Positions 1-7,116 of a DNA stretch of 10,200 bases are shown piece after piece. Each line of letters opens with the position of its first letter. The stretch's first letter is position 1. Source of the DNA: CAYZUE01 sp964481825 (lineage in GTDB: Archaea > Hydrothermarchaeota > Hydrothermarchaeia > Hydrothermarchaeales > JALUUU01); the NCBI GenBank assembly GCA_964481825.1, contig CAYZUE010000045.1, forward strand, positions 1 through 10,200, written 5' to 3'. The translations under genes were made by a program, and so were the position numbers. The notes beneath the pieces are model-generated. The model searched no databases, was not told the DNA's origin, and saw only the letters and a list, made by a program, of their open reading frames with translations.

Positions 1-384
1 CTTGGGACTGCTAGTATGGGTGGCCTTGTGAGATTTATTAGGGCTAGCATGCTTGAGGTCCTTCGACAAGACTATATACTTACTGCTAGGGCAAAGGGAC
101 TCAGTGAAAGGAGAGTTCTATACAAGCACGCACTTCGAAATGCACTTCTTCCCCTAGTTACGATAATAGGAATGTCAATACCTGGTTTGCTCAGTGGAGC
201 AGTTCTAGTGGAAACTGTGACTGGTTGGCCGGGAATGGGTAGGCTAGCGGTTAATGCTGTGTTTGCAAGAGATTATCCCATTATAATGGCTTTAGTAATG
301 ATTTTTAGCTTGCTTGTAATCCTTGGCAATCTTATCGCAGACATCGTTTACAGCTATGTTGATCCAAGAATTAGATATGAATAG
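1..384 (+). CDS. dppB: ABC importer permease 1 (DppB/OppB type), C-terminal part
   Basis: This is the C-terminal 127 residues of an inner (cytoplasmic) membrane permease of the peptide/nickel/oligosaccharide ABC importer family. The frame is open to the left edge, so the true start lies outside the window. Visible features are the cytoplasmic coupling (EAA) loop, [20 protein letters not shown] (about residues 28-47), which contacts the ATPase subunits. Two hydrophobic segments follow ([19 protein letters not shown] and [20 protein letters not shown]) with GWPGMGRL between them, and the typical family ending VDPRIRYE. It is followed after 2 nt by the second permease, as usual in dpp/opp operons. 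In archaea this family also imports sugars, and the substrate-binding protein is not in the window, so the substrate is unknown. Confidence 0.93.
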   Translation, partial: LGTASMGGLVRFIRASMLEVLRQDYILTARAKGLSERRVLYKHALRNALLPLVTIIGMSIPGLLSGAVLVETVTGWPGMGRLAVNAVFARDYPIIMALVMIFSLLVILGNLIADIVYSYVDPRIRYE

Positions 385-386
385 GT

Positions 387-1493
387 ATGAAGATGGTATA
401 CAAAGCATTTAGTAAGAATAAACGAGCATTATTCGGGGTGGGTGTTCTATTGATATTGTACTCTCTTGCAGGTTTTACATTTGTAAATACGCAAGCAGAC
501 TATAGATGGCTCTCAAATCCAAACGAGATTCATATCGGAGAAAAGTTATACCTGGTACAACAGTCAGATGAAAATAAATTTGCAATTTTAGAAAATTTGA
601 ATGATTTTCCCAGTCTAAAAGAAGCTATTAAGAACTTTGATAATAAAGTTCCAATTAATGATAGGGATGAATATAAAGCACTGATAACTACTCTTCGGGA
701 TATGGGGTATGATGATGAAGATCCATCTGACATTTTTAAAAAGGTCTATTTCATCCAATATGGCAGAGTTTATAAAGTCTCTCTAATAAGTGTAGAAAAT
801 CAACCCCCAAGTCTTAATCACCCTTTTGGGACGGATGATTTTGGACGTGATGTTTTTAGTAGAGTAGTTTATGCTTCACGGATTTCTCTTACTGTAGGAT
901 TTATTGCTGTTGCAATTGCCCTCTCTATTGGAATAGTAATTGGATCAATATCAGGCTATTATGGGGGGATCATAGATCAAATTATAATGCGAATAGTGGA
1001 CGTATGGATGAGTATTCCAGGACTTGTTTTATTAATTGCTATGGTTTCGGTTTTTGGCCCTGGCCTTTTTAAAGCTATGATATTAATAGGTATCCTTAGT
1101 TGGGCAAGTACTGCACGATTAATTCGTGGCCAGATCCTATCTCTAAAAGAACACGGATTTATTGAAGCAGCTAAAGCATCTGGAGCTAGCGATATGAGGA
1201 TAATATTTAAACATTTATTGCCAAATGCAATGGCTCCTCTGATCGTAGATGCAACATTATTCTTAGCAAGTGCAATTCTCTTAGAAGCCGGCCTCAGTTT
1301 TCTTGGTTTAGGAGCTCAGCCTCCTACAGCATCATGGGGAAATATGCTCACAGATGGTCAAAAATATCTACGAACTGCTTGGTGGATAGCAGTTTATCCA
1401 GGTATAGCAATATTCCTAACTGTAATATCTTTTAACTTTATAGGCGACGGGCTCCGTGATGCCACCGACCCTCGTTTGAAAGGTGTTAGATGA
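387..1493 (+). CDS. dppC: ABC importer permease 2 (DppC/OppC type) with large extracytoplasmic insertion
   Basis: Second membrane subunit of the peptide/nickel-type ABC importer, 368 residues against roughly 280-300 for typical DppC. After a short cytoplasmic N-terminus and one membrane segment (about residues 14-33) comes a polar, charged stretch of about 105 residues (36-140) that should lie outside the membrane. The standard core then begins at [15 protein letters not shown] (145-159). It continues with several membrane spans, the EAA coupling loop (E260 [20 protein letters not shown]), [15 protein letters not shown] (299-313) and the usual ending [14 protein letters not shown]. Start choice: ATG 387 has an AGGT only 2 nt upstream, whereas ATG 393 (two codons later) has the same AGGT at 383-386 with a good 6-nt spacing, so 393 may be the real start. 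The stop overlaps the next gene by 4 nt (ATGA). Confidence 0.94.
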   Translation: MKMVYKAFSKNKRALFGVGVLLILYSLAGFTFVNTQADYRWLSNPNEIHIGEKLYLVQQSDENKFAILENLNDFPSLKEAIKNFDNKVPINDRDEYKALITTLRDMGYDDEDPSDIFKKVYFIQYGRVYKVSLISVENQPPSLNHPFGTDDFGRDVFSRVVYASRISLTVGFIAVAIALSIGIVIGSISGYYGGIIDQIIMRIVDVWMSIPGLVLLIAMVSVFGPGLFKAMILIGILSWASTARLIRGQILSLKEHGFIEAAKASGASDMRIIFKHLLPNAMAPLIVDATLFLASAILLEAGLSFLGLGAQPPTASWGNMLTDGQKYLRTAWWIAVYPGIAIFLTVISFNFIGDGLRDATDPRLKGVR

Positions 1494-2278
1494 TGGTTCT
1501 ACAAGTAAATAATCTAAAAAGCCATTTTTTTACAGAAGAAGGTATTATTAAAGCAGTGGATGGTATTAATTTCAACATAGCAGAAGGGGAAATCTTAGGA
1601 ATTGTTGGGGAAACAGGGTGTGGCAAAACTGTTACAGCATTATCAATTATGCGTCTACTCCCTGAACCAGGTAGAATTATAGATGGTGAAATTTTTTTCA
1701 AAGGTGAAGACTTACTTAAGAAAGATAAGGATGCGATGAGGCGGATTAGAGGGAAAGAAATTTCAATGATTTTCCAAGACCCATTGGCATCCTTTAATCC
1801 AGTGTTTAAAATTGGAGATCAGATAGCTGAAATTCTACAAATTCATTTGGACATAAATAAAAAAAAGGCTTTAGAAAAAGCCCAAGAATCTTTAGAACTC
1901 GTGAAAATTCATAAATCTGAAGAAATGCTTAATCAATACCCTCATGAACTAAGTGGAGGAATGCGACAGAGGGCCATGATTGCCATGGCTATTGCATGTA
2001 ATCCAAGCTTACTAATTGCTGACGAGCCAACAACAGCACTAGATGTAACTATCCAGTCTCACATCCTTGAGCTTATTAGAGATTTGATAAAAAAATTAAA
2101 TTTTTCTGTACTTTTAATAACACATAATCTTGGAGTTGTTGCTGAGATTTGTGACAGGGTAGCTATTATGAATAAAGGAAAAATTGTTGAACAAGGGGAT
2201 GTAAGTCAGATATTCAATGCACCCTCTAATGAATACACAAAAAACTTGCTGAATATTATACATTCGCTCTATGAGTGA
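1490..2278 (+). CDS. dppD: ABC importer ATPase 1 (DppD/OppD type), short form
   Basis: Cytoplasmic ATPase that powers the Dpp-type importer. All nucleotide-binding motifs are present: Walker A GETGCGKT (40-47), Q-loop Q96 in FQDP, signature LSGGMRQ (154-160), Walker B LLIADEP (174-180), D-loop ALD (183-185) and switch His212. The protein has 262 residues and ends at [16 protein letters not shown]. Typical DppD proteins run to about 320-330 and carry a C-terminal oligopeptide-transporter extension, often with a Cys cluster, which is absent here. Only 5 nt separate its stop from the next gene, so no remnant of the tail is hidden downstream. It overlaps dppC by 4 nt. AAGGTG at 1480-1485 serves as ribosome binding site for ATG 1490 or the adjacent ATG 1493, and the latter has the better spacing. 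Confidence 0.94.
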   Translation: MMVLQVNNLKSHFFTEEGIIKAVDGINFNIAEGEILGIVGETGCGKTVTALSIMRLLPEPGRIIDGEIFFKGEDLLKKDKDAMRRIRGKEISMIFQDPLASFNPVFKIGDQIAEILQIHLDINKKKALEKAQESLELVKIHKSEEMLNQYPHELSGGMRQRAMIAMAIACNPSLLIADEPTTALDVTIQSHILELIRDLIKKLNFSVLLITHNLGVVAEICDRVAIMNKGKIVEQGDVSQIFNAPSNEYTKNLLNIIHSLYE

Positions 2279-2283
2279 TTTAA

Positions 2284-3225
2284 ATGATTATTGTGAAAAA
2301 TCTTCAGAAGCATTTCCCTATAAAAAAAGGGATATTTCTAAAAAATTCTGGTTACAATAAAGCTGTAAACGGCATATCCTTTCAGATAGAAAATGGGAGT
2401 ACACTTGGGCTAGTTGGTGAGTCTGGATGTGGTAAAACAACTCTTGGAAGGCTTTTACTTAGACTTATTGAACCCACATCTGGAGAGGTTATTTATAATG
2501 ATAAGAATATTTTTTCACTTAATAAAGAAGAACTCAGAACAATTCGAAAAGAAATGCAAATAGTTTTTCAGGATACTTTTGCCTCATTAAATCCAAGGAT
2601 GACAGTGTATGATATAGTGAAAGAACCTTTAGATAATTATGGTTTGTCAAATGTTCAATATAGAAAAGATCGTATTTACGATATCTTGAACAAAGTAGGA
2701 CTTGAATCAGGATACGGGAGGAGATTCCCACATGAGTTAAGCGGTGGACAAAGACAAAGAGTTGCTATTGCTAGGGCATTGATTTTAAATCCAAAGTTCA
2801 TTGTCTTTGATGAACCTACATCAGCCTTAGATGTTTCTATTCAGTCTAAGATTATTGGACTAATTAAAGACCTTCAGACGATAATGGGGCTGACATGTTT
2901 ATTTATATCCCATGATTTGATGGTTATTAGGTTCATTGCAAGCAAAATTGCTGTTATGTATAAGGGTAAATTAGTTGAATTAAGTTCAAAAGAGGAACTA
3001 TTTAATAATCCTCTTCATCCATATACAAAAAATTTAATCTCCACTATCCCAATTTTGGAACCAGGGGTTAAAAAATATCGAAAAGAAATGATTAAAAGAC
3101 CATTATTAAATTCAAATTCATGTTCGTATTATGATAAATGTGAGTATAAGAAAGAAATTTGTAAGACATCACCACCACTTAGAGAAACTGAAAACAAACA
3201 TCTAGTTGCATGTTATTTATATTAA
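2284..3225 (+). CDS. dppF: ABC importer ATPase 2 (DppF/OppF type) with four-Cys C-terminal motif
   Basis: Second ATPase of the importer, expected to pair with the DppD-like subunit. Motifs seen: Walker A GESGCGKT (45-52), Q96, signature LSGGQRQ (152-158), Walker B FIVFDEP (172-178), ALD (181-183) and switch His210. The family C-terminal domain is complete: NPLHPYTKNLISTIP (242-256), then cysteines 280, 286, 293 and 310 spaced C-x5-C-x6-C-x16-C. In related Dpp/Opp ATPases this pattern has been linked to a 4Fe-4S cluster; cluster binding here is inferred from the spacing. GTGAT just upstream (2275-2279, overlapping the dppD stop) resembles an archaeal ribosome binding site with 4-nt spacing. 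It is the last gene of the operon and converges on hisG with only 15 bp between stops. Confidence 0.95.
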   Translation: MIIVKNLQKHFPIKKGIFLKNSGYNKAVNGISFQIENGSTLGLVGESGCGKTTLGRLLLRLIEPTSGEVIYNDKNIFSLNKEELRTIRKEMQIVFQDTFASLNPRMTVYDIVKEPLDNYGLSNVQYRKDRIYDILNKVGLESGYGRRFPHELSGGQRQRVAIARALILNPKFIVFDEPTSALDVSIQSKIIGLIKDLQTIMGLTCLFISHDLMVIRFIASKIAVMYKGKLVELSSKEELFNNPLHPYTKNLISTIPILEPGVKKYRKEMIKRPLLNSNSCSYYDKCEYKKEICKTSPPLRETENKHLVACYLY

Positions 3226-3240
3226 TCTATTGTATGCGCA

Positions 3241-4113
3241 TTATTTTACGATTTTAGATATATTTATCTCAAGTATATCCTCAGCTCCAAATTCTTTCAG
3301 CTTTGGGATTAGAATGTTAACATTTTTTTTTGGAACAACTGTCGATATTGCATAGTAATCAGATCCAAATAGTTTTGAAACAGTGGGATCTTTCATAGAA
3401 GGTAGTATACTTATTAAATTTTCAAGTTTATTTTCAGATACATTCATACTAAGGAGAACCTTTCCCCTCGCTTCAATTACCCCTAAAAGAAGAGTTTTGA
3501 TCTCTTCAATAGCTTTCTTTTTTTCTGGGTCTTTAAAAGATTCCTTATTTGCTAATAATTTTGTGGAAGATTTTAAAATAGTTCCTATTATTTTAAGACG
3601 ATTTTTTCGGAGAGTCGCACCAGTTTCTGTAAGATCTATTACAACATCCATTAATTCAGGTATTTTGGCCTCAGAGGCACCATAAGAGAAAAATATTTCA
3701 ACAGGTATTCCTAGCTTTTCAAAGTATTTTTTTGTTAGATTTGGAAACTCGGTTGTTACTCTACTTCCTGGTTTAATTTCTGCTGGATCTTTTATATTTG
3801 AATCTTCTGCTACTGCAACAACTAATCCAACCATATTTGAGCTTTGCTTACTATAGGGCAAATCCGCAACTATTTCAACATTCGCTTCACTTTCATTTAT
3901 CCAATCCCAACCTGAAATGCCGATATCAAAATATGCATCTTCTACGTATTTAGGTATTTCTTGAGGTCGAAGAATTTTAATCTTCTTTATTCTTGGGTCA
4001 TTGATAGACGGATTATAGTCACGGAATCCTCTTATTACTTCTAAATCTGCTTCTTTGAAGATTTTTAATGTCTGATCTTCTAGACTCCCTTTAGGCAAAG
4101 CCAATCGTAACAT
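3241..4113 (-). CDS. hisG: ATP phosphoribosyltransferase, long form (histidine biosynthesis step 1)
   Basis: Cytosolic enzyme that joins ATP and PRPP to give phosphoribosyl-ATP, the committed first step of histidine synthesis. At 290 residues it matches the long, HisZ-independent form. Catalytic-domain features: LRLALPKGSLEDQT (2-15), the FDIGISGWDW block (62-71), and the PRPP-binding stretch EAKIPELMDVVIDLTETGAT (148-167) followed by LRKNRL. The C-terminal part from about residue 215 (KVLLSMNVSENKLENLI, SMKDPTVSKL, EFGAEDILEINISKI) is the small ferredoxin-like regulatory domain that binds histidine for feedback inhibition in characterised long-form enzymes. Start ATG at 4113 is backed by AAGGA (4121-4125 on the minus strand, 7-nt spacing). 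No other his gene is present, so it is a single-gene unit here, divergent from pgk. Confidence 0.96.
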   Translation of the reverse strand: MLRLALPKGSLEDQTLKIFKEADLEVIRGFRDYNPSINDPRIKKIKILRPQEIPKYVEDAYFDIGISGWDWINESEANVEIVADLPYSKQSSNMVGLVVAVAEDSNIKDPAEIKPGSRVTTEFPNLTKKYFEKLGIPVEIFFSYGASEAKIPELMDVVIDLTETGATLRKNRLKIIGTILKSSTKLLANKESFKDPEKKKAIEEIKTLLLGVIEARGKVLLSMNVSENKLENLISILPSMKDPTVSKLFGSDYYAISTVVPKKNVNILIPKLKEFGAEDILEINISKIVK

Positions 4114-4156
4114 TTTAATTTCCTTAATTTTTTGTAGGCGATAATTATAATCTCTT

Positions 4157-4164
4157 GATATATG
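4157..4164 (-). promoter_or_regulatory. Putative TATA box for hisG
   Basis: CATATATC on the minus strand lies about 47 nt upstream of the hisG ATG. A transcription start about 26 nt downstream (near 4135) would give a leader of roughly 22 nt containing the AGGA ribosome binding site. The upstream BRE is weak, so this is a moderate call. Confidence 0.45.
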
Positions 4165-4194
4165 AGTGTTATCCTTAAAATTAGCGGAGCTTAA

Positions 4195-4208
4195 GAAATG
4201 GTTATATA
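4195..4208 (+). promoter_or_regulatory. Putative BRE/TATA promoter of pgk
   Basis: GAAATGG followed by TTATATA (TATA element 4202-4208) closely matches the archaeal BRE-TATA arrangement. Transcription would start near 4231, leaving a short leader of about 23 nt that includes AGAGGA (4243-4248), a ribosome binding site 5 nt before the pgk ATG. Confidence 0.6.
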
Positions 4209-4253
4209 GAATAAGAAGAGAGAATTTGATTAGCGATTGTTAAGAGGACTTTT

Positions 4254-5474
4254 ATGGATTTTCCAGTACTAAAAAATCAGAATTTATTAGGTAAGAAGGT
4301 ACTCTTACGGGTAGATATTAACTCTCCATTAGATCCTGTCTCGGGGGAAATTTTGGATGATACTCGGATTAAAAGTATTTTACCAACATTAGAGTGCCTC
4401 AATCATGCTAAAACTATCCTTTTAGCCCATCAGAGTAGAGAAGGTAAGATGGATTTCACAACTTTAGAACTCCATGCTGAAACACTCCAAGGTCTAGATG
4501 ACTTAAAAGTCAAGTATGTGGATGATACATTTGGACCCAAGGCACAATCTGAAATAAATAACTTAAATAATGGTGAGATACTCCTTCTTGAAAACGTCAG
4601 ATTTTGCGCAGAAGAGAATAGTCCGAAAGTGATTAGTCAATCCCCCTTCGAACAATTGAAAACTAACTTTGTTCGTCAGCTTTCTTCATCTTGCAATTTT
4701 TTTGTAAATGATGCATTTGCTGTTTCTCATAGGACTCAACCATCCGTTGTAGCGTTCCCTTATGTAATGCCAAGCTGTGCTGGAAATGTTATGGAATTAG
4801 AGATAATCTCGCTTTCAAAAGTACGAACGAGTAATAAAAGTCCAAAGACCTTTTTATTTGGAGGTGCTAAGGCTAGAGACTCTCTGCAAGTAATTAAAAG
4901 GTTACTAGAAGATGAATTAGCCGATTTTGTTTTAACTACTGGTATAGTTGGTAATCTATTTCTTATTGCAGAAGGAATTAATTTAGGAACTAAGAATAAG
5001 GAATATCTATCAAACTGTGGTCTATTAGAACTAATCCCATTAGCTAAAGAATTATTAAAAAAATATAGAGAAAAAATAAAGTTCCCACTAGATTTAGCCT
5101 TTGAGAAAGAAGGATCTAGAGTTGAGTCGGAATCCACGAATTTTCCAAACTTTAAAATTATGGATATAGGTATTGAAACAATTGCTGAGTACATCAACAT
5201 TATTGAGGAATCTAAAGTTGTCGTTGCAAATGGGCCATGTGGAGTATTTGAGATAGACTCATTTGCAATTGGAACCGAGGAGATTTTAAAGGCCATTGCT
5301 AAAACAAAAGGCTTCTCTGTAATAGGGGGTGGACATTTATCAACATCAGCTCAAAATCTGGATATCACTGATAAAATATCCTATGTAAGTACAGGTGGGA
5401 AAGCTACAATGTATTTCCTTGCAGGATATAAACTTCCAGGTATTGAAGCACTAAAAATAGATAAATTGTCATAA
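4254..5474 (+). CDS. pgk: Phosphoglycerate kinase, archaeal type
   Basis: Cytosolic glycolytic/gluconeogenic enzyme interconverting 1,3-bisphosphoglycerate + ADP and 3-phosphoglycerate + ATP. It has 406 residues, the normal length. Substrate-side motifs: LLRVDINSPLDP (17-28; D21, N23), AHQSREGK (58-65; R62), LLENVRF (111-117; R116) and NDAFAVSHRTQPS (152-164; H159, R160). Nucleotide-side motifs: FGGAKARDS (202-210; K206), GPCGVFE (327-333) and IGGGHLSTSA (357-366). NDAFAVSHR, the Ser in GGAKARDS and GGGH are characteristic of archaeal PGKs. Oddity: the late loop reads STGGKATMYFLAG (379-391), with Lys383 where the family usually has a third Gly (STGGGA). It is preceded by a good TATA box and ribosome binding site and appears to be transcribed alone, divergent from hisG. 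Confidence 0.97.
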   Translation: MDFPVLKNQNLLGKKVLLRVDINSPLDPVSGEILDDTRIKSILPTLECLNHAKTILLAHQSREGKMDFTTLELHAETLQGLDDLKVKYVDDTFGPKAQSEINNLNNGEILLLENVRFCAEENSPKVISQSPFEQLKTNFVRQLSSSCNFFVNDAFAVSHRTQPSVVAFPYVMPSCAGNVMELEIISLSKVRTSNKSPKTFLFGGAKARDSLQVIKRLLEDELADFVLTTGIVGNLFLIAEGINLGTKNKEYLSNCGLLELIPLAKELLKKYREKIKFPLDLAFEKEGSRVESESTNFPNFKIMDIGIETIAEYINIIEESKVVVANGPCGVFEIDSFAIGTEEILKAIAKTKGFSVIGGGHLSTSAQNLDITDKISYVSTGGKATMYFLAGYKLPGIEALKIDKLS

Positions 5475-5508
5475 TTTCGTGTTAGTTAAGTTCGTACAAT
5501 TAAAATCA

Positions 5509-5523
5509 GAAACTTTATTAATA
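5509..5523 (+). promoter_or_regulatory. Putative BRE/TATA promoter for a leaderless pyrK-thyX mRNA
   Basis: GAAAC followed by TTTATTAATA (5514-5523) resembles an archaeal BRE plus TATA element. Its centre lies about 27 nt before ATG 5545, the usual distance to the transcription start, so the mRNA would begin at or next to the start codon. No Shine-Dalgarno sequence precedes this gene, which fits a leaderless message. Confidence 0.5.
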
Positions 5524-5544
5524 GTCTAAATAAAATCCATCTTG

Positions 5545-6333
5545 ATGAATATTGGTCGAATTATAGATATTATTAATGAAACAGATAGAATCAAAACTTT
5601 TATTCTTGATATTGATACAAAAGCTATCCCGGGACAGTTTGGAATGTTCTGGCTTCCAGGGGTGGATGAGAAGCCAATGAGTCTTTCTTACACTGATGGT
5701 AAAATGGGTGTAACAATACTCAAATTAGGCAATTTTTCTACGAAAATGCATGAACTTGAAATTGGAGCTCGTATTGGAGTCAAAGGACCTTTGGGGAGAG
5801 GATATAAAATTAAAGGAGATAATATTTTGATTGTTGGTGGGGGTGTCGGAAATGCCCCATTGGCACCTCTTGCAGAGACTGCTCTTGCAGCGGGGAAAAA
5901 AGTAACAGCTATTTTAGGTGCGCAGACTGCAAGGGAGATACTTTTTGAGAAACGTATAAAAAAAGCTGGAGCAAAAGTATTAGTAGCAACGGATGATGGA
6001 ACAGCGGGGCATAAAGGCTATACAACCGATATAATGATGGAAATATTGAAAAACGAAAGCTTTGATCAATGCTTCACATGTGGACCTGAAATAATGATGG
6101 TTAAAGTTCTACTTCAAACAAAAGAAAAGAAAATTCCTGCACAAGTATCCCTACATAGATACTTTAAATGTGGGATTGGAATTTGTGGGCAGTGTGCTAT
6201 GGATAATACAGGTATACGTGTATGTAAAGAAGGGCCGTGTTTTCGAGATAAAGAAATGGATAAAACGGAAGAATTTGGAAAATACTGGCGTGATGGTGCA
6301 AGTACTAGATTGTATTTCGGAGCTAAAAAATGA
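5545..6333 (+). CDS. pyrK: Dihydroorotate dehydrogenase electron-transfer subunit (PyrK-like FAD/[2Fe-2S] protein)
   Basis: Probable PyrK, which passes electrons between the PyrD catalytic subunit and NAD during oxidation of dihydroorotate to orotate (de novo pyrimidine synthesis). With ATG 5545 as start it has 262 residues; a TTG one codon earlier (5542) is less likely. An N-terminal FAD domain carries KPMSLSY (43-49), with Lys where family members commonly have Arg, and IGVKGPLGRGY (77-87). The NAD-binding domain has IVGGGVGNAPLAPL (96-109) and FTCGPEIMM (177-185). The C-terminal [2Fe-2S] site is formed by C209, C214, C217 and C227 (C-x4-C-x2-C-x9-C), followed by KEGPCF. No pyrD is in the window. 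The next gene, thyX, overlaps by 4 nt and is likely translationally coupled. A related ferredoxin-reductase-like role cannot be ruled out without pyrD nearby. Confidence 0.9.
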   Translation: MNIGRIIDIINETDRIKTFILDIDTKAIPGQFGMFWLPGVDEKPMSLSYTDGKMGVTILKLGNFSTKMHELEIGARIGVKGPLGRGYKIKGDNILIVGGGVGNAPLAPLAETALAAGKKVTAILGAQTAREILFEKRIKKAGAKVLVATDDGTAGHKGYTTDIMMEILKNESFDQCFTCGPEIMMVKVLLQTKEKKIPAQVSLHRYFKCGIGICGQCAMDNTGIRVCKEGPCFRDKEMDKTEEFGKYWRDGASTRLYFGAKK

Positions 6334-7037
6334 AAGTAATCCTATTAAGATATACTCCTGATGGTGTAAAACTTATTGCTGAGTCCTGTCGAGTTAGCGG
6401 TGTACCTAGCAGTTTTAAGGATGGTGAGATTATTAATATGGTAGTTAATAATGACTATTCTAGTGTTCTTGAACATATTTCATTTACTTTTGATATCCGC
6501 GACATTTCAATTGCATTGAGCCGTGAACTTCTCGAACATAGGGTAGCAAGCCATACTGCTCGTAGCACTCGATATCAAGATGAGACAGATTTTAATTACT
6601 ATATCCCGCCAGAATTTTCAAAAAATAAGAAAGCTCTTAAGCTTTATCAAAATGTAATTGAAAGTCAACAAAAGGCTTACAGGGAGTTAGGTAATTTGAA
6701 CATTAGCAAAGAAAGTTCCCGTTATGTTATGCCAATGTCAGCTCATACTAATTATATCCTATCTATTAATACCCGAAGTTTAATAAATTTCCTTGGCCTG
6801 CGACTTTGTATTAGGGCTGCTCCTGAAATGCGAGAATTGGCAGACAAATTATATGGTATTGTTGTTGAATTATATCCTGAAATTTTCTCAAATCTAGGAT
6901 GTCGTGGAATTAATATGAGGGTATGTCCCGAGAATGATATTCGGGATTCTGAACAAGGAAAGGGTTGTCCTTATAGAGTTGTCGGTAGTAAATTATACAT
7001 ACCAACAAAAGATAAAATAAAAAATACTAAATATTAA
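6330..7037 (+). CDS. thyX: Flavin-dependent thymidylate synthase
   Basis: FAD- and NAD(P)H-dependent enzyme that methylates dUMP to dTMP using methylenetetrahydrofolate, replacing ThyA. It has 235 residues. Family blocks in order: SVLEHISFTF (45-54); the signature LLEHRVASHTARSTRY (67-82), corresponding to RHR-x7-S with Glu69 in place of the first Arg (H70, R71, S79); ESSRYVMPMSAHT (128-140); NTRSLINFLGLRLCIRAAPEMREL (147-170), which lines the dUMP/FAD sites; and a Cys-containing tail (C191, C199, C213) comparable to the Cys-bearing C-terminus of many ThyX proteins. GGAG at 6319-6322, 7 nt before the ATG, is its ribosome binding site. The start overlaps the pyrK stop (ATGA). Co-transcription with pyrK ties two pyrimidine-pathway flavoenzymes together. 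Confidence 0.94.
   Translation: MKVILLRYTPDGVKLIAESCRVSGVPSSFKDGEIINMVVNNDYSSVLEHISFTFDIRDISIALSRELLEHRVASHTARSTRYQDETDFNYYIPPEFSKNKKALKLYQNVIESQQKAYRELGNLNISKESSRYVMPMSAHTNYILSINTRSLINFLGLRLCIRAAPEMRELADKLYGIVVELYPEIFSNLGCRGINMRVCPENDIRDSEQGKGCPYRVVGSKLYIPTKDKIKNTKY
7005..7024 (-). terminator. Possible T-rich terminator of the aminotransferase gene
   Basis: Read on the minus strand this is T6-A-T4 followed by further Ts, about 95-110 nt beyond the aminotransferase stop and inside the 3' end of thyX. Archaeal termination commonly uses such oligo-T tracts without a hairpin. Only base composition supports it. Confidence 0.35.
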
Positions 7038-7070
7038 AACAGTGAATTTGTATTTTGGATATGAAATCAA

Positions 7071-7090
7071 TTTTATTGTTCTTTCATTTT
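7071..7090 (+). terminator. Possible T-rich terminator of pyrK-thyX
   Basis: Fifteen of 20 bases are T, starting 33 nt after the thyX stop, in the 79-bp convergent gap. No hairpin was seen. This suits oligo-T-dependent archaeal termination. Confidence 0.4.
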
Positions 7091-7116
7091 AATGATTCTA
7101 TTAGGGTATTATGACC

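Noticed and set aside
1486..1701. A 71-codon open frame on the minus strand across the dppC/dppD junction
   Set aside because: Overlaps the Walker A region of dppD in antisense, with no recognisable protein features.
3383..3685. A 100-codon open frame on the plus strand within hisG
   Set aside because: Antisense to the catalytic and C-terminal regions of hisG; its composition simply mirrors the AT-rich opposite strand.
4114..4253. A riboswitch or small RNA in the hisG-pgk gap
   Set aside because: With the placed TATA boxes both leaders are only about 22-23 nt, too short for a riboswitch, and no strong hairpin was seen.
4760..5296. A 178-codon open frame on the minus strand opposite pgk
   Set aside because: It lies wholly antisense to a clearly functional pgk, has low-complexity Ser-rich content, no ribosome binding site and no family resemblance.
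6170..6361. A 63-codon plus-strand frame spanning the end of pyrK and start of thyX
   Set aside because: Out of frame with two well-supported genes that overlap by only 4 nt; it covers the pyrK Fe-S Cys motif, which is real in the other frame.
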